Below the pieces are notes generated by a model. That model was not told where the DNA came from and did no database searches. It worked only from the letters and a program-made list of their open reading frames with translations. From an uncultured Clostridia bacterium (GTDB lineage: Bacteria; Bacillota; Clostridia; TANB77; CAG-508): DNA of 41,083 bases. The stretch covers positions 1-41,083 of the forward strand of contig CAKPAB010000008.1 in the NCBI GenBank assembly GCA_934132805.1. Direction: 5' to 3'. Both the position numbers and the translations under genes were made by a program. This document shows, piece by piece, positions 1 to 6,857 of this stretch. The first letter of the stretch is position 1; the number at the start of each line of letters is the position of its first letter.

Positions 1-131
1 TTTGCCTTTTCAAATATTCCTGTATTTGTTAATGTTGATATTGATATTCCAGCTAATATCAATAAAATAATGATTGTAATTACTAGTGCTACTAGTGTAA
101 TACCTTTTGCGCTTTTGTGCTTTTTTACCAT
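1..131 (-). CDS. type IV pilin-like / prepilin-type N-terminal domain protein (partial, runs off window)
   Basis: Only the first 43 codons are inside the window; the gene continues past position 1. The start is ATG with a GGAAG ribosome site. The product opens with a short basic leader (MVKKHKSAKG) followed by ITLVALVITIIILLILAGI. This is the class III signal peptide plus hydrophobic helix of type IV pilins and pseudopilins, cut after the Gly by prepilin peptidase. Clostridia carry many such genes with little similarity beyond this helix, so the function of the missing C-terminal part (pilus subunit, minor pseudopilin or other surface protein) cannot be told. It has its own strong promoter and diverges from the XRE regulator. 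Confidence 0.8.
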   Translation of the reverse strand, partial: MVKKHKSAKGITLVALVITIIILLILAGISISTLTNTGIFEKA

Positions 132-166
132 AATTTAATCTTCCTTTCATTTGTATTTCTTTCTGT

Positions 167-195
167 ATTTTACATCATTCTACATTTTTTGTCAA
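167..195 (-). promoter_or_regulatory. sigma-A type promoter of the pilin-like gene
   Basis: Reading the minus strand, TTGACA (195-190) and TAAAAT (172-167) are separated by exactly 17 bases. The -35 is perfect and the -10 matches 5 of 6. It lies 36 bases upstream of the pilin-like start codon. Confidence 0.8.
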
Positions 196-328
196 CGGTT
201 TGTATGAATAAAATTAATTGTTTTTGGTAATATTTTTATTGATTATTTATTTTTTAATTAGTTTAATTCACTTTTTATTCTTTCATCTTAATGTTATGAT
301 TTTTATATTAAAAAGGTAGGTGTTATAA

Positions 329-667
329 TTGTTAATTAAAAATGAAGATGTTTTAAAAATACTTGGAAAAAAGATTAAACATTCTCGTTTGTCTAAAAAA
401 TATACTCAAGAATTTGTTGCAGAAAATGTTGATATTTCTATTGATTTATTACGTAATATAGAAAACGGTAGAAATGTCGGTAGTGTTCCTACTTTATTAA
501 ACTTATGCAATTTTTTAAGCATTTCCCCTAATTTTCTATTTGATGAATTATTAACTTTTAAAGAAGATACTTTAGATACTTTTTTATCATCAGCTTTTAA
601 AAGTATTTCTAAAGAAGATAAAGAAACATTAAAACAGATTATTATTCATATTGATAAAAATTATTAA
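329..667 (+). CDS. XRE-family helix-turn-helix transcriptional regulator
   Basis: This is a 112-residue DNA-binding protein with an HTH_3/Cro-C1-type domain in its first 70 residues. The segment ILGKKIKHSRLSKKYTQEFV leads into the recognition helix (VDISIDLLRNIENGR) and the typical closing pattern of VPTLLNLCNFLSISPNFLFDE. The last 40 residues are a short polar tail with no recognisable sensor domain. The start is TTG, chosen because AAGGTAGGTG sits 8 bases upstream; no ATG precedes the domain. An extended -10 (TG-N-TATGAT, 292-300) without a clear -35 may drive it. It stands alone, divergent from the pilin-like gene and convergent with spoIIQ. Its targets are unknown; the shared intergenic region with the pilin-like gene is the obvious candidate. 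Confidence 0.8.
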   Translation: MLIKNEDVLKILGKKIKHSRLSKKYTQEFVAENVDISIDLLRNIENGRNVGSVPTLLNLCNFLSISPNFLFDELLTFKEDTLDTFLSSAFKSISKEDKETLKQIIIHIDKNY

Positions 668-694
668 GATAAAAGAGCTCTAAAAAGCCCAAAA

Positions 695-733
695 ATGAGA
701 TTGAGTTATAATTTTAATTCAATCTCATTTTTT
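695..733. terminator. bidirectional intrinsic terminator between XRE regulator and spoIIQ
   Basis: ATGAGATTGA (695-704) pairs with TCAATCTCAT (719-728). A T-run follows on the plus strand (728-733) and an A-run precedes on the plus strand (691-695), giving a T-run on the minus strand. It serves both convergent genes. Confidence 0.8.
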
Positions 734-749
734 TAACTTTTACAATTTC

Positions 750-1598
750 TTATTTTAAATATATATTAGGGTCAACTTGGACAGAATCTTTTAAAATCTC
801 AAAATGAAGATGTGCATCATCTGCTATCTCAAAAGCTGCTGTATTTCCAACTGTTCCTAGTGATTGCCCCTTTTCTACTTTTTCCCCTTCAACAACAAAT
901 TCTGAAGTCAATAAATTTGAATAAACTGTTTGATACCCATTCTCATGTTCAACAATTACTGTCAAACCATATCTAGGGTCATTTTTAATTGTTTTTACTA
1001 TTCCTGCTTCTGCAGATTTCACTACTGTTGTTTTATCTGCTTTTATATCAACTCCTGTATGAGTTGTCCATTCTTGTAAAGTATTTGAATATATCAAATT
1101 ATCCACAGCAAAATCCCTTACTATATCTCCATCTACAGGCTTCTCAAAATTTAGTTCTGTTTTACTTTCTGTTTCTTTTGCCGTATCCTCTGATTTGCTA
1201 TTTGTTTGTTTTGTAGTATTACTTGAATTTATTTGATTAGTTGTCAAAATATTTTTTTCTGTATTTTTGTTAGATTCACTATTTGATTTACTAGCTATAT
1301 TATTAGACATTATATTTTTATTTTCCTGGACTTCATTTGTTACTTCATTTATGCTTTTTCCAATTTCTGTACTTGCACTTTCTGTATTTTCTACTTTATT
1401 TGATGAATTATCATTATTTAATATACTTGCTATTTCTTCTCCTGTTATAGTTCCCTCTTTTATATCTTCATTTAATTTTTTACTATATATCAATACTCCA
1501 AATACTATTACAGTAAGTATTGCTATAGCAATAGTTGAATATTTTATAATTTTAATATTCATATCTTCTTTATTTTTTCTTCCCAAGTCTCTTTTCAT
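750..1598 (-). CDS. spoIIQ: SpoIIQ, forespore M23/LytM-domain engulfment protein
   Basis: This 282-residue forespore membrane protein forms the SpoIIQ-SpoIIIAH channel across the space between mother cell and forespore and assists engulfment. There is an N-terminal transmembrane helix (about residues 18-38), then a long Ser/Asn/Thr/Glu-rich linker (45-150), then an M23 (LytM) domain (about 152-280). Unlike the Bacillus subtilis protein, which lacks the zinc ligands, this one keeps H180xxxD184 and H263xH265, as reported for clostridial SpoIIQ, so it may be an active endopeptidase. The start used is the ATG preceded by AAAGGAGGATTTT; a longer upstream frame lacks a ribosome site. It directly follows spoIID, as in Clostridioides difficile, and has its own sigma-F-like promoter. 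Identification rests on domain layout plus neighbours; a generic M23 peptidase is the alternative. Confidence 0.85.
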   Translation of the reverse strand: MKRDLGRKNKEDMNIKIIKYSTIAIAILTVIVFGVLIYSKKLNEDIKEGTITGEEIASILNNDNSSNKVENTESASTEIGKSINEVTNEVQENKNIMSNNIASKSNSESNKNTEKNILTTNQINSSNTTKQTNSKSEDTAKETESKTELNFEKPVDGDIVRDFAVDNLIYSNTLQEWTTHTGVDIKADKTTVVKSAEAGIVKTIKNDPRYGLTVIVEHENGYQTVYSNLLTSEFVVEGEKVEKGQSLGTVGNTAAFEIADDAHLHFEILKDSVQVDPNIYLK

Positions 1599-1630
1599 AA
1601 AATCCTCCTTTAAATATTTGTTTATATTAC

Positions 1631-1659
1631 AATTATTTCCGGATTTTATAAAAATATAC
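1631..1659 (-). promoter_or_regulatory. putative sigma-F promoter of spoIIQ
   Basis: On the minus strand GTATA (1659-1655), 14 bases, then GGAAATAATT (1640-1631) resemble the Bacillus sigma-F pattern (GYWTA, spacer, GGNNANAHTR) except for the last base. The site lies about 30 bases before the start codon. The same arrangement with the same spacer is found before ytfI (5574-5602). Bacillus spoIIQ is a known sigma-F target. Confidence 0.55.
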
Positions 1660-1661
1660 AT

Positions 1662-2693
1662 TTATAACTCATTAACTTCTGTAATTTCAACTCCAGTATA
1701 AAAATGTTTAATAATCTCTTCTGCACTACTTCCTGTTTTTGCCATACTATCAGCTCCTGTCTGACTCATTCCTACACCATGCCCATAGCCCTTTACAGAA
1801 AATTTAATATTATTTCCATCTCTTATAATCTCAAAATTTGTAGATTTTAAACCTAACAATGTTCTAGCTTCTACCCCAGAAATTTCATGATTTCCAAACT
1901 TTACAGTTTTAACTCTTGTGCTTTCTGTATATTCTAAAATTTTAATATCATCCATATTTTCAAAATCTATTGAAATATCTGAATATTTTTCTTTTAATTT
2001 ATTTATTAATTCTTCTTGAGTAAAACTAACTTCAGAAGCATATTGAGTATATGCATCTTCTCCTGATGTTTCTACACTTTGCAAATACGGATAATCAGAG
2101 CCTCCCCAAACATTTACAGGTATTTCCGTTATTCCTCCACTATTTGAATGAAAAAATGCATCAATTGGTTTATTATTATATGTTATAATTTTGCCTTTAG
2201 TATCATTTACTGCATTACATATTTTTTGCCAATTACTATCCCTTTGATTTTCTTCCCATTTTGCTAGCCTATCCTCTTTAGATATCCATGCTTGACAGCA
2301 TGTTGAGTCATCACATATATCTGCATTATCATGTTTTTTATTTAATATTTTATATATTGTATATGTTCTAGCAACTATTGCTTGTGCCTTTAATGCTTCT
2401 TGTTCAAATGTTGCAGGCATTTCTGCAGATACTACATTACATAAATATGTATCTAAATTAACTTGTTCTATTTCTCCTGTTTTTTTATGCAATAATGATA
2501 TTGTCCCATATTTATTATAATTATATTCACTTACTTGAATTTCTTGTGTTTGATTCTCTTCTTGATTGATATTTTGTTGTTGATTATTTCTTTCTTCTTT
2601 TGAACTTGTTATTGTGTTTTTTTTTGTTAAAAGTGCTGGAATTATAAAACATATTAAAATGAATGCTAGTATATAAATTAAAAATTTTTTCAA
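1662..2693 (-). CDS. spoIID: SpoIID, peptidoglycan lytic transglycosylase of engulfment
   Basis: This 343-residue mother-cell membrane protein cleaves denuded glycan strands during engulfment, together with SpoIIM and SpoIIP. Residues 5-22 form an N-terminal transmembrane helix, followed by an Asn/Gln-rich spacer and the SpoIID domain (about 60-335). The segment VVSAEMPATFEQEALKAQAI contains the presumed catalytic acid E91. ADICDDSTCCQAW holds the cysteines that bind zinc in the clostridial enzyme. GYGHGVGMSQTGA is the conserved C-terminal signature. The start is TTG with GGAGTGAT nine bases upstream; no in-frame ATG fits. It lies 47 bases after sigF and 63 bases before spoIIQ, all on one strand. 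I saw no convincing sigma-E promoter in the short gap. Confidence 0.92.
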   Translation of the reverse strand: MKKFLIYILAFILICFIIPALLTKKNTITSSKEERNNQQQNINQEENQTQEIQVSEYNYNKYGTISLLHKKTGEIEQVNLDTYLCNVVSAEMPATFEQEALKAQAIVARTYTIYKILNKKHDNADICDDSTCCQAWISKEDRLAKWEENQRDSNWQKICNAVNDTKGKIITYNNKPIDAFFHSNSGGITEIPVNVWGGSDYPYLQSVETSGEDAYTQYASEVSFTQEELINKLKEKYSDISIDFENMDDIKILEYTESTRVKTVKFGNHEISGVEARTLLGLKSTNFEIIRDGNNIKFSVKGYGHGVGMSQTGADSMAKTGSSAEEIIKHFYTGVEITEVNEL

Positions 2694-2740
2694 TGGTCAT
2701 CACTCCGTTTTTATTTAGCTCATGTATTATATTTCAAAAA

Positions 2741-3469
2741 CTATGCAGAAGTCAGCTTTATTTTCATTTCATTTAAAACTTTCCTTTCAATTCTAGAAAC
2801 TTGTACCTGACTAATTCCAAGTATTTTTGCAACTTCTGTTTGCGTTTTTTCCTTAAAAAATCTCAACATTATAATTTCTTTTTCTCTTTCTTTTAATCCA
2901 TCTATTAATTGGCTTATAACCATTTTATTAGTAATAATTTCTTCTTCATTTTTTCCTGTTGAAATTTTATCAAATACAGTCATTTGTTTTCCATCTTTGT
3001 TTTCTGAGCTAGCTGCTGCATCCATTGATTCAACTACATTGGTTGATTCCATTGCAATTATTGCATCTTCCTTTTGTATTTTTAGTTCTTTACAAATTTG
3101 CTCTAAAGTTATTTCTTTTCCATTTAACAAGTATTGTCTTTTTAATTCTTTTATTTTTGCATTTAATTCTTTTATGCTCCTACTAACTTTAATAGGTCCG
3201 TCATCTCTTATAAATCTTTTTATTTCTCCTAATATGTATGGTACTGAGTATGTTGATAATTTCACTTCAAAATTTGTATCAAATCTTTTTATAGATTTTA
3301 TAAATCCTATGCATCCTATTTGATACAAGTCTTCTATTTCATATCCTCTATTCATAAATCTTTTTACAATACTCCAAATAAGCCCGTTATTGTCCCTTAT
3401 AAGCCTTTCCATTTCAAATTTATCTCCTTCTTGGGCTCTCTTGATTGATTTTATATTATTTTCATACAT
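2741..3469 (-). CDS. sigF: RNA polymerase sigma-F factor (SpoIIAC)
   Basis: This is a 242-residue sigma-70 family factor of the sporulation SigF/SigG class, which directs the first forespore-specific transcription. Region 2 runs about residues 15-90 (DLYQIGCIGFIKSIKRFD, then LSTYSVPYILGEIKRFIRDD). Region 3 runs about 95-150. Region 4 has the helix-turn-helix TQTEVAKILGISQVQVSRIERKVL. The order spoIIAA-spoIIAB-sigF and the 20-base gap after spoIIAB identify it as sigma-F rather than sigma-G, whose sequence is very similar. The start is the first of two nearby ATGs, behind AGGGGTAAG. It should be held inactive by SpoIIAB until SpoIIAA is dephosphorylated in the forespore. Two candidate target promoters are visible within this window (spoIIQ and ytfI). 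Confidence 0.93.
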   Translation of the reverse strand: MYENNIKSIKRAQEGDKFEMERLIRDNNGLIWSIVKRFMNRGYEIEDLYQIGCIGFIKSIKRFDTNFEVKLSTYSVPYILGEIKRFIRDDGPIKVSRSIKELNAKIKELKRQYLLNGKEITLEQICKELKIQKEDAIIAMESTNVVESMDAAASSENKDGKQMTVFDKISTGKNEEEIITNKMVISQLIDGLKEREKEIIMLRFFKEKTQTEVAKILGISQVQVSRIERKVLNEMKIKLTSA

Positions 3470-3488
3470 ATATATTCTTACCCCTATT

Positions 3489-3968
3489 TTATTCTTTGGT
3501 TAAAGCTGTTAGTTTGCTTTCTTCGATATTATCTTCTTGCTTTTTTATTGTTTTTGTTAGGGTAACTTTTGTCCCCAAGCCAACAATTGATTCAACTTTC
3601 ATTGTGTCCATAAAACTTTCCATTATTGTAAAACCCATTCCTGATCTTTCTAGATTTGGCTTTGTTGTATATAATGGCTCTTTTGCTACATCTACATTTT
3701 CTATGCCTTTTCCATTGTCTGAAATTTGAATTATTATTTCATTGCCTCTTAATTCTGCATTTATTTTTATTATTCCTTGCCTATTTTCATATGCGTGTAT
3801 TATACAATTGGTAACAGCTTCTGATACTGCTGTTTTTATGTCTGCCAATTCTTCTATTGTAGGGTCTAATTGTGATGCAAATGCTGCTACTGTAATTCTG
3901 GCAAATGCTTCATTTGCTCCTTTATTTAAAAATTCTAATTTCATTTCATTTTCAATCTGCTCTTTCAT
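3489..3968 (-). CDS. spoIIAB: anti-sigma-F factor / serine kinase SpoIIAB
   Basis: This 159-residue GHKL-fold ATPase and protein kinase binds sigma-F and also phosphorylates SpoIIAA. Visible motifs are the N box (IKTAVSEAVTNCIIHAY), the G1 box (IQISDNGKGIENV) and the G2-type segment (LERSGMGFTIMESFMDTMKV), followed by GLGTKVTLTK. The C-terminal tail (about 142-159, KKQEDNIEESKLTALTKE) extends a little beyond the usual 146 residues. The start ATG is preceded by AAGGGGGAAAG. The gene lies 10 bases after spoIIAA and 20 bases before sigF, the classical tricistronic spoIIA arrangement. RsbW-type anti-sigma-B kinases share the fold, but the neighbours favour SpoIIAB. Confidence 0.93.
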   Translation of the reverse strand: MKEQIENEMKLEFLNKGANEAFARITVAAFASQLDPTIEELADIKTAVSEAVTNCIIHAYENRQGIIKINAELRGNEIIIQISDNGKGIENVDVAKEPLYTTKPNLERSGMGFTIMESFMDTMKVESIVGLGTKVTLTKTIKKQEDNIEESKLTALTKE

Positions 3969-3978
3969 ACTTTCCCCC

Positions 3979-4290
3979 TTATATCTCTGTTACTGGAATT
4001 AATTTAAGAATTCCGCTCATTTCGAATATTTTTCTTACACTTTGCGTCAAATTTGCAACTTCTAATTTTCCTCCTAGCATATTTGTAAATTTGTATCTTC
4101 CTATTATTAAGCCTATTCCTGCACTATCCATGAAAGTAACACTATCAAAATCAAATACAACTTTTCTAGGCATATATCTTTCAATTTCATAATCTGCTTT
4201 CCTCCTTATCTTTTGCACACTGCAATCATCAATTTCATCTGTAATTTTAAAAACCAATAATTTTTTGTCTTCGTAAAATTTTGATTCCAT
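3979..4290 (-). CDS. spoIIAA: anti-sigma-F factor antagonist SpoIIAA (STAS domain)
   Basis: This 103-residue single-domain STAS protein, in its unphosphorylated form, strips SpoIIAB from sigma-F in the forespore. The phosphorylation loop is VTFMDSAGIGLIIGRYKF; the Ser of DSAG (the DSSG of Bacillus) is the residue phosphorylated by SpoIIAB and dephosphorylated by SpoIIE. Length and the surrounding VVFDFDSV and SGILKLIPV segments match the family. The start ATG follows GGGAGG at a rather long distance of about 13 bases, but an in-frame stop just upstream excludes an earlier start. It is first in the spoIIAA-spoIIAB-sigF operon. Confidence 0.93.
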   Translation of the reverse strand: MESKFYEDKKLLVFKITDEIDDCSVQKIRRKADYEIERYMPRKVVFDFDSVTFMDSAGIGLIIGRYKFTNMLGGKLEVANLTQSVRKIFEMSGILKLIPVTEI

Positions 4291-4360
4291 ATTTTACAAT
4301 GTTCCTCCCTTCTTCTAAGATGTCTGTCCATTTTTTAGTTTTCTTTTGCTTGATATATGT

Positions 4361-4389
4361 ATTATAAATCTTTTTCCATTTTTTTCCAA
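4361..4389 (-). promoter_or_regulatory. promoter of the spoIIA operon
   Basis: On the minus strand TTGGAA (4389-4384), 17 bases, TATAAT (4366-4361), about 70 bases before spoIIAA. It looks like a sigma-A site. In Bacillus this operon uses sigma-H, but I could not make out a convincing sigma-H site. Confidence 0.55.
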
Positions 4390-4393
4390 TAGC

Positions 4394-4438
4394 AAAAAAA
4401 TAGAAGTTTTGTCGATTTTATAGAAATTATCGACAAAA
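4394..4438 (-). terminator. intrinsic terminator after ytfJ
   Basis: TTTTGTCGAT (4407-4416) pairs with ATCGACAAAA (4429-4438), with an outer GAAG/CTTC extension. On the minus strand a seven-T run (4400-4394) follows closely. It separates the ytfJ transcript from the spoIIA promoter. Confidence 0.8.
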
Positions 4439-4448
4439 TCTTCTGTCT

Positions 4449-4964
4449 TTATAAATCAGCTTTATTCTCATCATTTTTCAAATTTTCTTTTATATTATTC
4501 TCCACATTTCTTTTCTGCATTTCTTTTAAAATTTTTTCTGTTTCTTCTTTTTTATTATTAACAATTCTATTCATCATATTATTTGTCTTCTCCATCAAGT
4601 CTGGAACATAATCTAATAATCTATCAAAACTAGACGAATGATTTACTGGCATTAGCTTTATATTATTTGATTGAATTACCAAAAAAGCAACTGGATTTAT
4701 TGTAACACCTGCACCAGAGCCACCTCCAAATGGTAATCTATATTGTATTTGTTCTTCCTTTTCAACCTTTTTATATTCATCTATTGTCTCTCCCTTAAAT
4801 TCACTACCACCTGCTGCAAAACCAAAAGATACTTTTGATATTGGTATAATAACTATATTGTTTGATGTTTCTATAGGCTCACCTATTATTGTGTTTACAT
4901 CTATCATATCCTTAATACTGTTCATAGCCGTAGTCATAAGACCTTCTATTGGATGTTCGTTCAT
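4449..4964 (-). CDS. ytfJ: GerW/YtfJ family sporulation protein
   Basis: This 171-residue member of the spore-associated YtfJ (GerW) family is needed in Bacillus for normal germination in some backgrounds and is made in the forespore. The diagnostic core is present: VNTIIGEPIE, then VIIPISKVSFGFAAGGSEF, then the glycine stretch LPFGGGSGAGVTINPVAFLVI. The last 50 residues are a Lys/Glu/Asn-rich tail. The ATG at 4964 is preferred because GGGGTGAT lies six bases upstream; a GTG nine bases earlier would overlap that site. The gene overlaps the end of the DUF2953 gene by 53 bases, so the two are surely cotranscribed and probably translationally coupled, as ytfI-ytfJ are in Bacillus. A terminator follows. 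Confidence 0.9.
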   Translation of the reverse strand: MNEHPIEGLMTTAMNSIKDMIDVNTIIGEPIETSNNIVIIPISKVSFGFAAGGSEFKGETIDEYKKVEKEEQIQYRLPFGGGSGAGVTINPVAFLVIQSNNIKLMPVNHSSSFDRLLDYVPDLMEKTNNMMNRIVNNKKEETEKILKEMQKRNVENNIKENLKNDENKADL

Positions 4965-5544
4965 TTTTATCACCCCTTCTTTTTTTATTTATAATACATA
5001 CTGTATTTATAATATGTATCATTTTAATTTTAAATATACCTGAAATTTCTACATTTATTAAATTTTTATCTATATAAATTGGCTTTACTAAAAATTTTTG
5101 TTTATCATTATATTTTTTTATCTGTTTACTTAAAAATGTTGCTGTAATTGTAGTTATTACTGGTACTGTAAAAGCTGTTAGTGCTGCATTTTCTGTTCCT
5201 ACCAAAATCTTCAAATTAATTTCTTTTATTTCTGCTCGAATATTTTTTAGTGATGTAATTAATTCTTTATCTATATTTCCTTTATTTTCTATTATTTTTG
5301 TTTCTTGCTTTTTTATTTTTTCTTTAATTTTAGGATTATTTAATATATTCTTTATTTTTAGTTCATCTATTCTTAATTTAAAAATTGGTATAATTCCAAA
5401 TGTATTTATTTGAATTTTTATTTGATATTTGTCATTTAAATGCGGTTTCTTATCTGATAAAAATTTTAAATTTTGAATTTCTATTTTTATATTTATAGTT
5501 ATTACTATAAATATTACCATTAAAATTATAAAAAGAAAAACCAA
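4912..5544 (-). CDS. ytfI: DUF2953 membrane-anchored protein (YtfI-like)
   Basis: This 210-residue protein of unknown biochemical function has an N-terminal transmembrane helix (about residues 2-20). The DUF2953 signature segment ILVGTENAALTAFTVPVITTI lies near the middle, with a basic C-terminus. Bacillus YtfI belongs to this family and precedes ytfJ, and the same order is kept here, which is the main reason for the name. The start is TTG behind AAGAAGGTGAT. The last 53 bases also encode the start of ytfJ in another frame. A sigma-F-like promoter lies about 30 bases upstream, so the pair can be expressed in the forespore independently of recA-scpA. In many Clostridia scpB sits between scpA and this gene; here it does not. 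Confidence 0.75.
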   Translation of the reverse strand: MVFLFIILMVIFIVITINIKIEIQNLKFLSDKKPHLNDKYQIKIQINTFGIIPIFKLRIDELKIKNILNNPKIKEKIKKQETKIIENKGNIDKELITSLKNIRAEIKEINLKILVGTENAALTAFTVPVITTITATFLSKQIKKYNDKQKFLVKPIYIDKNLINVEISGIFKIKMIHIINTVCIINKKRRGDKNERTSNRRSYDYGYEQY

Positions 5545-5573
5545 TATATCACCTTCTTTTAAAGTAATATTAT

Positions 5574-5602
5574 TAGTTTTTCCCTTTTTTTTATATTTAA
5601 AC
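5574..5602 (-). promoter_or_regulatory. putative sigma-F promoter of ytfI-ytfJ
   Basis: On the minus strand GTTTA (5602-5598), 14 bases, GGAAAAACTA (5583-5574), which fits the Bacillus sigma-F pattern GYWTA...GGNNANAHTR at every defined position. It starts about 30 bases before the ytfI TTG. Spacer length equals that at the spoIIQ site (1631-1659). Bacillus ytfJ is reported as sigma-F dependent. Confidence 0.55.
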
Positions 5603-5644
5603 TTTTTTATTAAATTGTTTTCACTTTTGTGCTTAAGTTTTTTG

Positions 5645-6391
5645 TTATATTGATTTTTCTTCTACTGTAATGTCTCCAAAAAGTTCTTCCTGATTTGTTT
5701 CAACTTTACTTCTTCTAGATAATTCTAGTAAACCACTAAATGCTGTTACTACTTCTTGTTTTTCATGTTTTTTTATTGAAAATAATCTATTAAATACAAA
5801 TTTCTTTTGTTTAGCTAAAATTCTATACATCTCTTTTACTTTATCAGCTACCGTGTATTTATCTACTAATGCTATTTTTTCAATATTTCTAGCATTTTGG
5901 TTAATTCTAACATTATTTTTTTCAATCAACAATTTATACACTTCCGGAATTTTTTCTGAGCTATATTCCTTTTCTAGCTTTTGTTTTGGTAATTTTATTT
6001 CTTCTTGCCCTTTATAAAATCTATTCGCAAATATAGCATAATTTTCTTTGAATACTTTGCTTATTTCCTTAAATTTTTTGTATTCTATAATTCTTCTTAT
6101 AAGCTCTTCTTCTGTTATTTCTTCTTCTTCCTCTTCTTGCTTTGGTAATAAATTTTTTGATTTTAAATATAACAATGTTGATGCCATAACTATAAATTCA
6201 CTAGCTATTTCCAAATTCATCTCTTCCATTGCATTCAAATATTCTATATATTGGTCTGTTATTTCTGTTAAATTTACATCATATATATTCATTTTATTTT
6301 TATCTATTAGATAACACAATAAGTCTAATGGGCCTTCAAAATTATCTATCTTTATTGAATATTTTTTTGTTTCTAGTGTTAATATTGACAT
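5645..6391 (-). CDS. scpA: segregation and condensation protein A (kleisin)
   Basis: This 248-residue kleisin subunit bridges the two SMC heads and carries ScpB dimers in the chromosome-organising SMC-ScpAB complex. The N-terminal domain is typical (YSIKIDNFEGPLDLLCYLIDKNKMNIYDVNLTEITDQYIEYL, residues 11-52). An acidic stretch (about 86-93) follows, then the linker, then the winged-helix C-terminal part (VVTAFSGLLELSRRSKV). The ATG starts one base after the recX stop, and the GAAGGAG ribosome site lies inside the recX end, so the two are coupled. The usual partner gene scpB does not follow; only 100 non-coding bases separate scpA from the DUF2953 gene. ScpB must be encoded elsewhere. Confidence 0.93.
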   Translation of the reverse strand: MSILTLETKKYSIKIDNFEGPLDLLCYLIDKNKMNIYDVNLTEITDQYIEYLNAMEEMNLEIASEFIVMASTLLYLKSKNLLPKQEEEEEEITEEELIRRIIEYKKFKEISKVFKENYAIFANRFYKGQEEIKLPKQKLEKEYSSEKIPEVYKLLIEKNNVRINQNARNIEKIALVDKYTVADKVKEMYRILAKQKKFVFNRLFSIKKHEKQEVVTAFSGLLELSRRSKVETNQEELFGDITVEEKSI

Positions 6392-6392
6392 C

Positions 6393-6839
6393 TTATTCTC
6401 CTTCGATTGCTTTATTTATATTTTCTAATTTATAACCTTTTTTTAATAAATAATTTTTTATTTCATCTTGTTCCATTGATACTGATTTTTTATAAATTAT
6501 ATTTGATATTGATTTTTTTTCGTATTCCTCTAATTCTTCTTCATTATTATAGAAATAGTCTTCAATATCGTTTTTGTTTAAGCCTTTTGCTAGAAGTTTG
6601 TATTTTAGTTCTTTTATTGATAAATTTTTCAATATTATAAAGTTATTTACTGTTCTTCTTATATAATCACTATCATCAATATATTTAGCTTCTTTTAAAT
6701 ATTCAATTATATCTTCTAACATATTTTCATCTAGTTCTTTTCCGAATTTTCTTCTAACTTCATTTTCACTTCTTTTTTTATAAAGTATGTATTTTAATAT
6801 TTTTGTTTTTCCTTTATCAAATTCTTCTATTGTATACAT
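6393..6839 (-). CDS. recX: RecX family regulator of RecA
   Basis: This 148-residue, mostly helical protein binds and modulates RecA filaments. Three tandem three-helix repeats can be followed: AKYILYKKRSENEVRRKF-type first repeat, LSIKELKYKLLAKGLNKNDI second, and QDEIKNYLLKKGYKLENINKAIEGE third. It is shorter than Bacillus RecX (264) and near the Escherichia coli protein (166). The gene is 18 bases downstream of recA on the same strand, the commonest location for recX, and its end overlaps the ribosome site of scpA. N-terminal sequence is the least conserved part; the start ATG has GGGAAG upstream. Confidence 0.88.
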   Translation of the reverse strand: MYTIEEFDKGKTKILKYILYKKRSENEVRRKFGKELDENMLEDIIEYLKEAKYIDDSDYIRRTVNNFIILKNLSIKELKYKLLAKGLNKNDIEDYFYNNEEELEEYEKKSISNIIYKKSVSMEQDEIKNYLLKKGYKLENINKAIEGE

Positions 6840-6857
6840 TGATTACTTCCCATCTTT

